Origin: Pyronema omphalodes
Lineage: Eukaryota; Ascomycota; Pezizomycetes; Pezizales; Pyronemataceae
Assembly (NCBI GenBank): GCA_024516155.1
Contig: JAJJXM010000004.1
Coordinates: 248,001 to 312,000 of the forward strand
Direction: 5' to 3'
DNA length: 64,000 nucleotides
The number at the start of each line of letters is the position of its first letter. The first letter of the stretch is position 1. This document shows positions 46,915 to 58,254 of the stretch, piece by piece. Under the pieces are notes generated by a model. It had not been told where the DNA came from and did no database searches. It was given only the letters and a program-made list of their open reading frames with translations. The position numbers and the translations under genes are program-made.

Positions 46915-47872
46915 TGTAGAACTTGGAGTGAAACCAGAGGTCGGCACGGTCCGTCCGGTCTCATCCTGGCTACGGACGGGACCAGATCGTCACTCGCGGT
47001 CCCGTCCCGAAGTAGGACGAGGACCGGCCGTCCTGGAGGCACCATGGACGGGACGGACCACGGGTGACTGTGGGTGACCACGACCATCGTCACCACAGGT
47101 CACTCGCAATTGGCGGTTTTTTACTACAGCTTATGGCGTTGTGCTTAGATAATTCCGATGTATTTCACGAATTGAAATCAGGTATATGGAATTTCTCGCA
47201 AAAAAAAACTACACTGATGAATAAAAATGCTTCTTCTCCCCCCACTAAAATTCATCCTTCCCCATCCTTCTCAAATGAAAACAACTCTTGAGAGGACAGG
47301 CAGGGTGTTCTGCTCCTGGTCGGAACAGGTGTAGAGGACGGCAATAAGCTCTGCTGGGAATTTTGTGATTGCTGTTGATGTTTGAATTACACGGCAATGA
47401 AAGAAGTGGAAAATTCTTGCAGGTAGAAGATGGAAAGGTAGAAGATGGAATTTGAAGGATAGAATAAATATCTATAGCGGGATCGTACTTTACCAAGAAA
47501 CAAAAATAATCACAAGCTACCATAGGCAGTCAAACTATTTCTGGGTGGAGCGTGAACCTTCAGTGGGGTGTAAAGGCTTTATTAAAGTGCAGCATGAAGA
47601 GTTCATTTACTACAGTGCTAAAAACGTCGCTTCTGCGGCCCATAATGTCTGGCAAACTTGAACCAAACCGCCCCCTGCAAACCAGCTCACCCGAAACCCA
47701 CGGGCCTGCCGTCACCCGCCGTCCCGTCCGGTCTTTTTAAGTCTGTGGACGGGACCGGACCACGTAGAGGCCGTCCGTCCGAAGTTGTGGACGGGACCGG
47801 ACGACCAGTACGTTGTGGTCCCGTCCAGTCCACCGTCCTGGACGGACCGTGCCGAACTTTGATGCCTCATGC
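46915..47872. mobile_element. About 0.95-kb element with GC-rich inverted ends
   Basis: The left end reads GTAGAACTTG, then about 15 bases later TCGGCACGGTCCGTCC (46941-46956). The right end, reverse-complemented, reads GTGGAACTTG and about 16 bases later TCGGCACGGTCCGTCC. Both arms then carry many GGACGGGACC-type words (to about 47060 on the left; 47700-47850 on the right). The AT-rich interior has no transposase frame. I could not fix the outer ends or a target duplication, since similarity fades gradually. A related fragment lies at 50780-50910. Confidence 0.55.
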
Positions 47873-48543
47873 AAGTTCCACAAACATTTAGAATGCCATC
47901 GATCTCAAAAACTGGTTTTCGACCACTTCTCAGTTCCCACCCCGCTTCGTTGTGATGCCTGTTTGCTACAGCACGATCCGGGTAACCTGGTCTGGTTGCG
48001 AAGGTTGCCGAGATGCATCAAAGGTGCTTCTAGTGCCGGGTTTTCGACGTGCGTGTTACAAAACCACCATTGGTCATCACACCCTGGTTCGCTGATCGTT
48101 GCCATTAAAAGGCATTACACAGAACCGGGGATCATGATTCTTTATATTAGATTGAAAATTCTTTAGCTATCAGTATTAGTGTCGTGGGTGTCTAGGATGT
48201 AGTCGATATCATAACCGTTACATTAACCCTAAGGCCGATGTTGAATTATACCCTACCATTAAAGCAGTTAATATGATCAAATCATATCCTCCCCAACGTG
48301 CTCGATTAAGTTTTCACCTTTTTAAATATTTCTTTTTCCTAGTTTCTTCACAGCATTCTATATCTTTTTTGCGATTGATTCTCTTTTTTTTTTTGATTTG
48401 CCCGGTTTCAGTGCCTTGCCAACGCCCTTTTTCACAAACCAAGATGCACCGGAGACAGTACAAATCATCACAGTATTGAGCTGCGTATTGCAGCTTATTG
48501 GTTGCTATGAAATTAAACTTTAACTTTCTTTCGCTCTTTCAAC

Positions 48544-48584
48544 CGCCGCCGCTGCCGCTGCCGCTGCCGCCGCCGCCGCCGCCG
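48544..48584 (+). repeat. CCG/CTG triplet repeat
   Basis: Alternating CCG and CTG triplets over about 40 bases, ending in a CCG run. No gene spans it, so it is probably non-coding. Confidence 0.85.
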
Positions 48585-49979
48585 AGTTTATGTACATATG
48601 CATGCCATACATCATATGTGCCATGTCGTGCAGTAGATAACGGTACATACATACAAGGGTACATATTTCGTGGTGGAATATCATTGGATATGATATTGGA
48701 AACGGCATTTTGAGGCGCAGGAACAGATGGGATGGCGGAGGAAGATAAGAGAGGAAGGGAATGTTATGAGGAATGGTTTGTAGGTTTGTTGACGGATTAG
48801 TTCAAGGCTTGTGGATGGCGTTGGGGGGGGAGGCGGGGGGGAGGGGGGTATAGCTGGCGGACTACGTACATATGTCACCTGATTTCAATATTTTAAACAT
48901 ATCTATGTAATTGCATTTTCTACGAAGAATCCCTACCGAAAGTATCTTTCATTAAACTGTAATTAGGAAGTCTTTATCTCGAGAATTGTAATTATTACTA
49001 TTGAATCATGCGCTATGGCAGCACCGGATGAGATCAAGATTAAATAGGAAGAGGGGGAGGATGTAGGCAAACGCGGGATAAAAGGGGGGAAATAAGAAAT
49101 TTGAATACATACAACGAAACAAACTTTTGTCGATTGGTGTGAATGGTTCGGTAATTATGCATAATGATAATTATGCGCATGCACACATCATACGCCATAC
49201 GTCATACATCATGCATACACACAAATGTACACCTATAAATGCACTCAGCACACATATGACCATCCACATCAAAGTTCAAAACATCGTTCATGCACGTAAC
49301 ATATAACAGACATATGGCGACATATCAAACATTATTCATGCACACATCCTCAACCTGCATCCCCAACACAGCTCACCATTTCACCGTTTATTGTTTATTT
49401 ATGTCTTCGTTAATGTTCCGAACCGTATGGTTATGGCATATTATCCAGTAATACTACTTATACTGGGTTTTATCAATAGATAGACTATACTTCATTTCCA
49501 ACTTTTTCAAGTACTGAGGTGCTTTGCAATTGTATGTGCATTTGCATTTGCATGTGACTAAACCTACAATCTAATCTACAGTCCACGGAATATAGTCCAC
49601 AGCATTACATCCACAGCAGAGTCGAGTCGACACCAAAGTTCATAGCCCATAATAGAATCCAAAATAGAGGTCATAGCCCATATTCCACAACCCACACCAC
49701 CATCCCCACCGAACTCCAGGATCCAGACTCCAGGCATCAAGTTCCAACTTCCGACTTCCGACTTCCGAGTTCTGCATCAAAATTTCAAATTCATTGCCAT
49801 AAAACATCCCAAACATAAAAACTCCAAATCCCCAAAACCCCATTATCCCCCCAGCACCGCAGTCCGCAATCCTAAGACCACCACGAACACGAACCCAAAA
49901 ACATCCCGCAGTCCCGCAGTCCCGCAGTCCTCCACAATCGCATCATCTATTCCAACTGCAATATCCATCCCAGTCGTAA

Positions 49980-49995
49980 CCCCCCCCCCCCCCCC
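49980..49995 (+). repeat. Poly(C) tract, 16 bases
   Basis: An uninterrupted run of 16 C following GTAA. Confidence 0.9.
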
Positions 49996-50359
49996 AAGCT
50001 TATCACGAACTCTCATCACGAACTCTCAATCAACCTTAAGAAAAAGCCTAGTGGGTACATCTAGATAATGGATAATGGATGCACCAAAACAGCAGATTGA
50101 CACCCCATAGACAGCGGATGACATCCTCATAAGCCAGATGTCACGTGATATAGACAGGGTAACATGATATAGACAGGGTAACATGATATAGACAGGGCAA
50201 TATAAGCCATACACACCCTGTATTGTGCAGCGCAGAGCTTGTGATATTGATATTTATCTCGATACTCCGTCAGAAGGCTTTGGTATTTGGTATTATATCA
50301 TCGACTGCATGATCTGGATCTCTGCAAGTGGGGTTTTGTCTCCCGGGGAGGGGGGCGTT

Positions 50360-50376
50360 GGGGGGGGGGGGGGGGG
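50360..50376 (+). repeat. Poly(G) tract, 17 bases
   Basis: An uninterrupted run of 17 G, preceded by a shorter G-rich patch (GGGGAGGGGGG). Confidence 0.9.
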
Positions 50377-50563
50377 TGTTGGATACATGGGGGTTTAAAC
50401 CATGAACCACATGTTTGCAATATTAATAGCCGAGCCGAGCATAAGTATTCCATCTCCAGCTCCTATCTCCCAGCTCAAATCTCAAATCTCAAATCTCAAA
50501 TCAGTTAAGTGCCCTGCTTTTTTTCTGCTGGTCGGCTATAACACATATCACCCCGTATCATAA

Positions 50564-50696
50564 CACCCCGCACCCCGCACCCCGCACCCCGCACCCCGCA
50601 CCCCGCACCCCGCACCCCGCACCCCGCACCCCGCACCCCGCACCCCGCACCCCGCACCCCGCACCCCGCACCCCGCACCCCGCACCCCGCACCCCG
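50564..50696 (+). repeat. 7-bp minisatellite CACCCCG, 19 copies
   Basis: Nineteen perfect tandem copies (133 bp). The array is bracketed on both sides by CACCCCGTATCATAA-type sequence (from about 50550 and again from 50690), so the outer border itself is duplicated. The strand bias is C-rich on plus. Confidence 0.95.
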
Positions 50697-50779
50697 TATC
50701 ATAACACCCCGCACCATGATTCCGCACCAAGATTCCGATTCCGCACCACGATGAACTGGTCGTTTAGTCGGCTACTATA

Positions 50780-50910
50780 TAGTCCCGTCCCATCCGTTAA
50801 CTCAGGAGTCAAAAAGACCAGACCCGATCGACGGGACGGGACGGCGGGTTTCATATGAGCTGGTGATCTAGTGATCTAGTGAACTAGTTTCCAGGGGACG
50901 GTTTAGTTCA
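50780..50910 (+). repeat. Fragment of the GC-rich element family
   Basis: The order AAAAAGACC, GACGGGACGGCGGGT, GAGCTGGT and GGACGGTTTAGTTCAAG matches the right arm of the 46.9-47.9 kb element when that arm is reverse-complemented. Only this part is present; no second arm is seen nearby. Confidence 0.55.
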
Positions 50911-51003
50911 AGTAATTCAAGTAATTCAAATAATTCAAGTAATTCAAGTAATTCAAGTAATTCAGATGGTTCAAGTAATTCAAGTAATTCAAGTAATTCA
51001 AGT
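50906..51003 (+). repeat. 9-10 bp repeat AAGTAATTC
   Basis: About ten tandem, slightly variable copies of a TTCAAGTAA unit, starting directly after the GC-rich fragment. Confidence 0.85.
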
Positions 51004-51100
51004 TTCCCAGCTACTACATCTACTACAGCTACCATAGCTACCATAGCTAATCCTATCCTATCCGCAACGATATTTTCAGCACCTCGTAAATAAATACTAA

Positions 51101-51159
51101 ATAAACATAAACATAAACATAAACATAAACATAAACATAAACATAAACATAAACATAAA
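51101..51159 (+). repeat. 6-bp repeat TAAACA
   Basis: About nine to ten tandem copies of ATAAAC. Confidence 0.9.
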
Positions 51160-51344
51160 CCCGTTCATGCAGGCAGCAGCACTTCAATAACGCTTCAGCA
51201 ACGCTTCAGCAACGCTTTGACACCGTACCTAAACCCAGTGATATTTTCACTGCCTATGATAGCTTCTGGGTATTGTTTGTTTCTTGGTGAAGTATGATAC
51301 CGGCGCTGTATTATAAAGATTTTTTTTCTGCAGTTTTTTTTCTG

Positions 51345-51391
51345 CAGTTTTTTTTTTCTATTCTTTAGTTTCTATCTTCTATTCTTCTATT
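51345..51391 (+). repeat. TTCTAT/TCTTC-rich imperfect array, left part
   Basis: TTCTATC-type units that resume after the 201-bp element (51593-51790). The element therefore appears to be inserted into the array. Confidence 0.75.
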
Positions 51392-51592
51392 GGAGGACTT
51401 CCCATCGCTCTATAGCAACGGACGTGAGGGTCCATTTCACCACAAAAAAATATTTTCTATAGAACACGTATAGAGCACTAGGATAGACAGGGGGGTCTCT
51501 ACCCCCCTGTCTATTCAGATTTTCTATTGCTATCGAATAGATGAAGTTGAGGTTGTTCTATCCACCCCCAATAGAGCGATGGGAAGTCCTCC
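51392..51592 (+). mobile_element. 201-bp miniature inverted-repeat element, copy 2
   Basis: Same orientation and length as copy 1, differing at only a few bases (for example GGACGTGAGGG in place of GAACGTGAGAG). ATT flanks both sides (51389-51391 and 51593-51595) as the 3-bp target duplication. It is inserted inside a TTCTATC array. Confidence 0.92.
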
Positions 51593-51800
51593 ATTCTTTT
51601 ATTCTTTAGTTTCTATCTTCTACCTTCAGTTTTCTATTCTTTAGTTTTTATCTTTGCATATTCTATCTTCAATCTTCTATCTTCTATCTTTGCATATTCT
51701 ACCTTTTCATCTTCTATCTTTCAATCTTCTATCTTCTATCTTCTATCTTCTATCTTCTATCTTCTATCCTCCATTTGCATATTCTATCTTCTATCTTCCA
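51593..51800 (+). repeat. 7-bp TTCTATC array, right part
   Basis: Many imperfect TTCTATC/TTTCTATCT units, densest at 51720-51770. Confidence 0.85.
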
Positions 51801-51897
51801 TTTTCATATCCTATCTTATACCTACAACAATTCCCCCTTATACCTACAACGATTCCCCTCCTTTCATTACCATGTAATTCAAACATCCAACATCAAA

Positions 51898-51985
51898 CAC
51901 CATCCCCATCCCCATCCCCATCCCCATCCCCATCCCCATCCCCATCCCCATCCCCATCACACCCATCCCCATCCCCATCACACCT
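51898..51985 (+). repeat. 6-bp repeat CCCCAT
   Basis: About nine perfect copies followed by variants with CACA insertions. Open frames here reflect the repeat (His-Pro on plus, Gly-Met on minus) and are not genes. Confidence 0.9.
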
Positions 51986-52009
51986 GTTCCTACACCCATC
52001 CCCATAAGC

Positions 52010-52255
52010 CAAGCCATAAGCCAAGCCAAGCCATAAGCCAAATCAAAAAAAAAATCAAATCAAAAAAATCAAAAAAATCAAAAATCAAAATCGAAATCAA
52101 ATCAAAAAAAATCCAACTCAAATCCAAATCAAATCAAAAAAAATCAAAAATCAAATCAAAAAAACAAGAAAAAAAAAATCAAATCAAAAATCAAAAATCA
52201 AATCAAAAAAAATCAAAAAAAAGAAAAAGAAAAAGAAAGAAAAAAGAAAAGAAAT
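52010..52255 (+). repeat. A-rich AAATCAA low-complexity tract
   Basis: Irregular AAATCAAATCAAAAA units merging into an AAAAAGAAAA tract. It is strongly A-rich on plus and has no gene. Confidence 0.85.
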
Positions 52256-52379
52256 TGCGGGTTGCGGGTTGAGAGTGATTGATGGTGACTGATGGTGATT
52301 GATGGTGAGGATAGTCGTGGCGCGAGTGACGGGACCGGCGAATGGAAGTATTGGGAAGTATTGATAGGCTTTGGTAGTA

Positions 52380-52640
52380 TGAGGAAGGATGTGGAAGGAT
52401 GTAGAAGTATGTGGCAGGATGTGGAAGGATGTACACTGAGGGTGATATGTACTATACTGTACTATACTATACTATACTATACTATACTATTCGAAAAAAA
52501 AAGGAGGAAAAAAAAGGAGGAAAAAGGGAGGAAAAGAAAGAGAAGGAAGAAAGAAGAAATCATCAAAAATCATCAAAAATCATCAAAAATCATCAAAACC
52601 ATCATCAAAAACCATCATAAAATTTCATAATCACATAAAA
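52380..52640 (+). repeat. Cluster of short arrays (GGATGTGGAA, ACTAT, CATCAAAAAT)
   Basis: Three neighbouring arrays: GAAGGATGT-type units (52380-52435), 5-bp TACTA units (52450-52488) and 10-bp CATCAAAAAT units (52560-52620), separated by a GGAGGAAAAA tract. Confidence 0.8.
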
Positions 52641-52679
52641 CCATATTCCATTATTCTCGTTAACCTACACCTTTCCGGG

Positions 52680-52860
52680 TGTATTCTCCAGTATTCTCCA
52701 GTATTCTCCAGTATTCTCCAGTATTCTTCCTGTCCTTCCTGGCCTTCCTGGCCTTCCTGTCCTTCCTGGCCTTCCTGTCCTTCCTGGGTCTTCCTGTCCT
52801 TCCTGGCTTCCCGGGTCTCCGAGTCTTCCTGGGTCTCCGAGTCTTCCTATATCTTCCGAC
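52680..52860 (+). repeat. TATTCTCCAG and CTTCCTGGC arrays
   Basis: Four copies of a 10-bp TATTCTCCAG unit are followed by about a dozen variable CTTCCTG(G/T)CC units. Confidence 0.85.
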
Positions 52861-53009
52861 TTTCAAGATGGTAAACCGTAGCCTCAGTAGCTTTGTATAC
52901 CCGGTACCCAACGCCGTTTAATATCCATCGCGGGGTGCCGCTGGGTTCCGCAGGATATCTCAGTAGTGTTCATCGTATCCCATCTCCATGTCCATCACGA
53001 TCTCTATCT

Positions 53010-53159
53010 CCACCCTACAACCTACAACCTACAACCTACATCCTACAACCTGCATCCCCCCCCCCCCTTCCTGCCACCACCGCAAAAAGTACTAAAACCA
53101 ATAAAAAAAAAAAAAAGCTAAAACCTCCTCACACATCCCCTCCCCTGCCCCCCAAAAAA

Positions 53160-53192
<33 letters not shown>

Positions 53193-53360
53193 CAACAAAG
53201 CAACAAAAAGAAAACTCCCCAAAACTCCCATACATGCAAAACAGGAAACAGAAAAAGAAAAACAGACATGAAGCAATACAAAAAAAACGCTATGCCATGC
53301 TATACTATGCTATGCTATGCGATGCGATATAGTTGTGCTATGCTATGCTATGTTATGCTA
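53010..53360 (+). repeat. CTACAAC units, A30 run and CTATG units
   Basis: ACCTACA units (53015-53050), a short C run, an uninterrupted run of 30 A at 53162-53191, and CTATG/ATGCT 5-bp units at 53290-53360. There is no gene. Confidence 0.8.
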
Positions 53361-54158
53361 TGCAGATACCATGCGATAAAGAAACCCGAGCGGACTGCGA
53401 AAAATAGGAAATCGGAAGAAAAGGTAGAGAAGAAAAAGACAAGAGAGGTTAAATGGATGAAGGGATAAACAAGATGAAGGAAGAAAGCACACTAGGAGGG
53501 AATATAGATCATGAAAAAGAAGAAGAGGTAGAGAAGATAGCGGAAATATGTAGTAGATAAAAGGTGTGGGATTTGTAGCGGCCGACATGAAGGCAGGGTG
53601 AAGTTGAAGATAGACGAAGATACAAAGATAAACGACGGACAACGCTAGTTGGTGGGTGAATCGAACCGAAATCAGGATGGTATGAAACGAACTGAAAAAG
53701 GCGGGCAACGAAGAAGGAAGCTTGCAGCAAGAAACGAAGAAAAGAATTCCGAAATAAAAAAAAAGAAAGAAAAAAAGAAGAGAAGAAAAAAAATATTGTG
53801 AACGTTATGAATGGTTATGAATGTCAATATACTGCGTTAACTCGAACCCTTCCGATTTCCTGGTTTCCTGGTTACGGATCCCCTTAGCTTGTCCTGGTGT
53901 TCTGTACTCCCGGTCCTATTGGATACCCTGGTTCCCTCTGTTTTCCGGGGTTTCCCTTTCTATCGGTTCCCAGACTGTCCTAGCGCTCCTCGGTTCCCTC
54001 AGTTCCACTGGTTCCTTCGGTTTCCCAAGTGTCCCTAGCTCCCTGGTTCCCTGTTTCCCCGGCGCCTGGTTCTCGATTCTCCCGGTTCTTCGGTTCCTTC
54101 AAGCCCTTTCATCTTCCCAGTTCCCCGGGCTGCTCTCGCGCGCTTCATCTTCCAACAC
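53361..54158. other. 3' flank of the coiled-coil gene, GGTTCC-rich
   Basis: GA-rich sequence to about 53810, then (53850-54130) an irregular GGTTCCCT/TTTCC array, possibly in the 3' UTR or downstream of the minus-strand gene. No gene is seen; the frame at 53821-54363 mostly reads the repeat and the antisense of the real gene. Confidence 0.5.
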
Positions 54159-56951
54159 TCATATTCTCATACCCCTCGTAGTAAGCTGCGACAAACTCAT
54201 AGTCCTTTCCCCATCACCTCCAAACGTACTCCCACTTTCCGTCCGTTCCAAACCAGCATGTTCCATTCTACTCTCCGCCCTCAACTGCACACCTCTTGCC
54301 GCGAGGCCTCCCATACGTCTCATTTCCTCCTCCACTGAAAGATCCTCCTCATCATCCGACTGATCATGATCATGATCATGATCCGCATCACCCTCACTTC
54401 CACCCACACCATCAAAACCCTCAAATCTCCTTGCCGAAGAAGGTGTAGCCATTGCAACCCCTCTACTTTCCGCCATAAGTTGTCTATGCAACACCGCGGC
54501 CATTTGTTCTTGAAGCGCTTGGATTTGACTTTCTAGTTTTCTGCGGGCTTTTTGTTCTTTCTTGACGAGACTTATCATGGCGGAATATTCAGCCATTGAA
54601 ACAGGGGATTCCGCGGGTCCCAAGGTTGCTACAGAAGCTCTCTGATCGCGGTGATAGGAAGGGCCACGGATAGTTGATACAGTGGCACGTTTATCAGCCA
54701 ATGGCGTAGGGGATGTGGTTGATGTGTCGATGGATAATTTATGATGCAGGCCTTCTAGGGCACTTAATGCTTTTTCGCGATCACGGATCATGATGGAACC
54801 CCTGGGACTGACTTGATCAAATAATCCAAGTCCTAAATTTTCTTCTTGTGGTGTAGCATCAGAGTTGCTGGCGTTGCTAAAGGAAACTCCGGGTGACATT
54901 GGATTTCCAAGGCTTCCTGGAGTTCCTAGCCCAGAACTTCCGGGGAAGCTGGGATTTCCTGGAAATCCGCTGGCGTTGCCGAAACTTCCTAATCCTCCGA
55001 GTCCGTTGGTTGTTACACTTTGTCGTGGATTTGACCAGTTTCCGTCGGCGATGATAGAGCGAAGGTCCGAAACTTGAGTTTCTAGTACTTTTACCCTATT
55101 TTCTAAGGCTGCGTTGGTGGCATTTACTGCACTTACTGCATTTGCAGCGGCTGCTTCGGTTATTTTGAGGCTGTACGGCGTTGTTGAGGATAGTGCTGAG
55201 AAGGATAGAGGGCGAATACGGTCTGGATCTGAAGCCATGCGAAGTTGGGAGAGACGGTCACCTGGAGCTGGTGAGGGGGTGGGTATTGTAATATGCCCCG
55301 TAGTTCCCGAAATTCCAGTAGTCCCAGTAGTTCCCGTAGCAGCAGAATCCGTGCGTTCCCTTCCTTCTCTAGACTCACTCCAATGGCGCTGTAAACTCGC
55401 AGGACGAGGAAAGAGACCTCCTTGTGCTGGACTTGGAGCACCATTTAATGCACCACTTTCTCTCGAAAAAATCGAATCATTTCCAGCTTCGTGATCGGGT
55501 TGATTTTCGCCGGGTAAAGTAGACTGGCTACTACGTGGTGGTGGGCTACGCTCCAGATCACTAAGGTCGCTACCCCGTTTCCGTGCATCGAGTGCGTCTC
55601 GTGCTTCAAGCTCGTTCCAGACACTGCTGACTTGTGCGATTTCCTTTTCGAGGGTGACGGATGTTACTGTGGCCCGACGTGGTTGATCATCTCTACCCCC
55701 CTTCCGTAGTACAGCGCGACTTGGACCCCGAACTGGGAGTGTGAATTTGAAGGCGGATGATTTTATGGTTGAGCTGCGACGAGGTTGGGCGGGGGGTGCG
55801 TAGTCGGAGTCTATTAATGACTCCTGTAGACGTCAGCATGACGGTTGATTTGGTGACGACGGTGTGAGTAAGGGGTGGGTGAGGGGGAGGGGAGGGGAGG
55901 GGAGGGGTAGGGGGTTGAATAATAGACAGAGTAGAGCCGCAGCGTAGAAGAAATGAAACTTGTTGGTAAAACATACGTTGAAGGCCCAGCTTGCTCGGTT
56001 GCTAGATTCTTCATCGACTGGCGCGACATATGCTTTTCGTAGATTTGGATTTGATCTGCGACGAGACAACAGACTCAACGCCATTCTGAATTTAGCAGCA
56101 GTTTTTTTCCCTCCATTTGATGATTTATCTTTATCCCCTTTATCGCCTTTAGAGTTGTTGTTGTTGTTGCTGCTGCTGATATTTTCGATTCGATCGTTTG
56201 AAGTTGGACGATGGTCTGCAACACCCTCACTGAGACCAGAAGGAACCGGTGATCGCCCGCGTGAGTTCATCCCTATGTTATTATTATTTCTCAAGTTGAG
56301 ATAATCGTCGTTAATATTATTATTCTCGTCGTCGGGGTTCTGATCGAAAACAATTTCGGATCCGTTATGCGAACAACTTGGCTTGGTGCTTCCCAGCGCA
56401 GATGTTTCCAGACGAGACCTGCGACCAATTCCTTCTATTGTTGTGGACGAGTGGAATCGCAAGCTATATGGGGATGGCTCCCACTGATCCCAGGGCTCGC
56501 CGGACTCTGTGGCAGGTCTTGGTTTAGAGCTGGGAGTTGTTGGCGTAGGCGCTTCCCTAGGGTCTCTAGGGCTCGTTGGGGAGGTGATATCCGTGCAGAC
56601 GTAACCTTCTTTGAGGCTTCCAGAGGTTAGATGGACAGCGTTAAAGGGTTGGCTTATTGATAATCCTGTTGAATCACGACTTTTCGGCGGGGTTCGTAGT
56701 TGCGGCGATGATGAAATTCTTGCGGCGCGGAAAAAGTTCAGTGTTGTCTTCAGGGGAGAGATGCGGCGATGGTGGCCCGCGGGTTGTGGGGTTGGTGGAG
56801 ACGGTGAGGTTGTCGTGTTCAAAATGGGGAGTTTGGGTGGGTACGCTGCTGGCTGGTGCTGCTGGTGCTGCTGGTGCTGCTGGTGCTGCTGGTGCTGCTG
56901 GTGCTGCTGCCACTGCGTCTCCACTGCTGTCGCTGGTGTTGTTATCGGCAT
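54159..56951 (-). CDS. Large disordered protein with two coiled coils (879 aa)
   Basis: Two exons, 56951-55977 and 55823-54159, give 879 aa. The 153-nt intron starts GTATGT and ends TCTACAG, with the join in phase (SWAFN to ESLIDSDYAPP). The N-terminus has a Gln-Gln-His repeat (about residues 14-34) from a 9-bp DNA repeat. Long Ser/Pro/Asn-rich regions follow, including NNNN runs and a basic KFRMALSLLSRRRSNPNLRK block before the splice site. A first coiled coil is near residues 545-583 (ENRVKVLETQVSDLRSII) and a second near 734-780 (SLVKKEQKARRKLESQIQAL then QEQMAAVLHRQ). A DHDHDHDQSDDEEDLS acidic/His stretch follows. There is no membrane segment, and no family I can name. An adaptor or polarity-type scaffold would fit but is only inferred. 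The intron contains a G-rich tract on the antisense strand. Confidence 0.85.
55872..55914 (+). repeat. G-run tract (possible quadruplex) inside an intron
   Basis: Seven or more runs of three to five G separated by one or two bases (GGGTGAGGGGGAGGGG and onward), inside the 153-nt intron of the coiled-coil gene. The transcript therefore carries the C-rich strand. Confidence 0.8.
56850..56912 (+). repeat. 9-bp coding repeat (GTGCTGCTG), Gln-Gln-His
   Basis: About seven tandem units that encode the QQH repeat near the N-terminus of the minus-strand coiled-coil protein. The unit length preserves the frame. Confidence 0.9.
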
Positions 56952-58254
56952 GGTTGCAACTGCGAGAACAAGCCTCCTTCTTTTTCACTGAATCTTGGCC
57001 GCTGCGACGTGAAAAAAAAAAGGAAAGGGAAGGGCAGTTTTTTTATTATTATTTCGTTGGGGGGTGGGGGAAGGCGAAATGAATGTGTAAATGAAGATAA
57101 TCGAGATTAGGAATGTTGGTGATGTTTTTTTTTGTGATGATGATTCGATTAGATGGAACAGAACGATCGATCGATTGATAGATAAACAGATATGTGTCGT
57201 AGAATCAGTAGTCGGTCTGAGCGGGTATTCTGAGTCGCTGTATGTAGTTTGTAGTTTGTAGTTTGTAGTTGTATTTTTGAGTTTCGAGTTTCGAACGAGG
57301 GGAATGCCTGTCTGTACTCGTGCACAGTTGACAAGACGACGCCAGAGAAATGTGCAGTGCACTGTAGACGACACAAACAATCCCAATCCGAATCCGAAAT
57401 CTGCCTCCGAATCCGAATCCGAATCTGCTGAAGTAGAGAAACGACGACGCAAAGAGCCCGAGTCGAGTCGAGTAAGTCGAGTAAGTCGAGTGCGAGTTGA
57501 GTTGAGAGTCCACAATCCCGTCGAGTCAATCCCGTCGAGTCCGAGTCCGAGTCCAAGTCAAGTCGATTCGCACAGCACAGCAAAGCACAGCACAGCAAAG
57601 CACAGCACAGCACAGTAATCCAGCGAAAGAACCTCGCCTCACCTTCAAATATGTAGGTTCACCAGCAGCTCATCCCAATTCCTCGGTGGTCCAGCATACA
57701 TAGCATAGCATACATACCAGCCAGCCAGCCAGCCAGCAGCAGCAGTAACCAGCAGCAGTAACCAGCAGCAGTAACCAGCAGCAGTAACCAGTAACCAGCA
57801 ATCAGCGGCCAGCATACATAGCATACATAGCATACATAGCATACATACCAGCCAGCAAGCAGCAACCAGCAACCAGCGGCCAGCTATGTAGAACTAACTA
57901 GACATACATAGACATACATATGTACACCTCTAAACCTCTAACCTCTAACCTCTAAGCTCACGCATGGTTAGGGAAGTGGTTTAGACTACATATTACATAG
58001 ACCAAGACCAGGCTTTTTATGGAGATGGGTGATGGTGAGGGAACTAGGGAACTAGGGAACTAAAGATAAGTTAGAAAAAAAAATTAAAAAAATAGTTATC
58101 TTTTATCTTCGCTGGGTTTCTGTCTCTTTTTCTCGTCGTTTTCTCATCGTTTTCTCTTTTCTCTGCAACGATACAGCGATACAGACGAGCGAGCAGCGTA
58201 ACGAGCAGCGTAACGAGCAGCGAGCAGCTAGTAAAGAGGATAACATGAACCAGT
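56952..58254. other. Promoter region of the coiled-coil gene, then repeats
   Basis: GTAGTTT units (57243-57272), GAATCC units (57385-57426), GTCGAGT/CGAGTAA units (57460-57560), CACAGCA units (57570-57615), and a CAGCAG/CCAG-rich block (57715-57880). Frames over these blocks are Cys/Leu or Gln/Ser-rich artefacts. The last 60 bases are GTAACGAGCAGC units. Confidence 0.6.

Larger units (their letters stand above)
47873..50550. other. Intergenic, low-complexity patches
   Basis: No supportable gene. It holds CCG/CTG triplet runs at 48544-48584, a G-rich patch at 48820-48850, repeated ACATAT/CACACAT sequence at 49180-49330, and runs of 16 C (49980-49995) and 17 G (50360-50376). Three TATAGACAGGGTAACATGA-like units lie at 50150-50200. 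Confidence 0.5.

Noticed and set aside
50505..50730. Gly/Cys/Arg-repeat open frames over the CACCCCG array
   Set aside because: Pure readings of a 7-bp tandem repeat (the frame cycles with 21 bases); not protein-like.
52893..53468. 191-codon plus frame with Lys-rich middle
   Set aside because: Built from an A30 run and CTATG repeats; no sign of a real protein.
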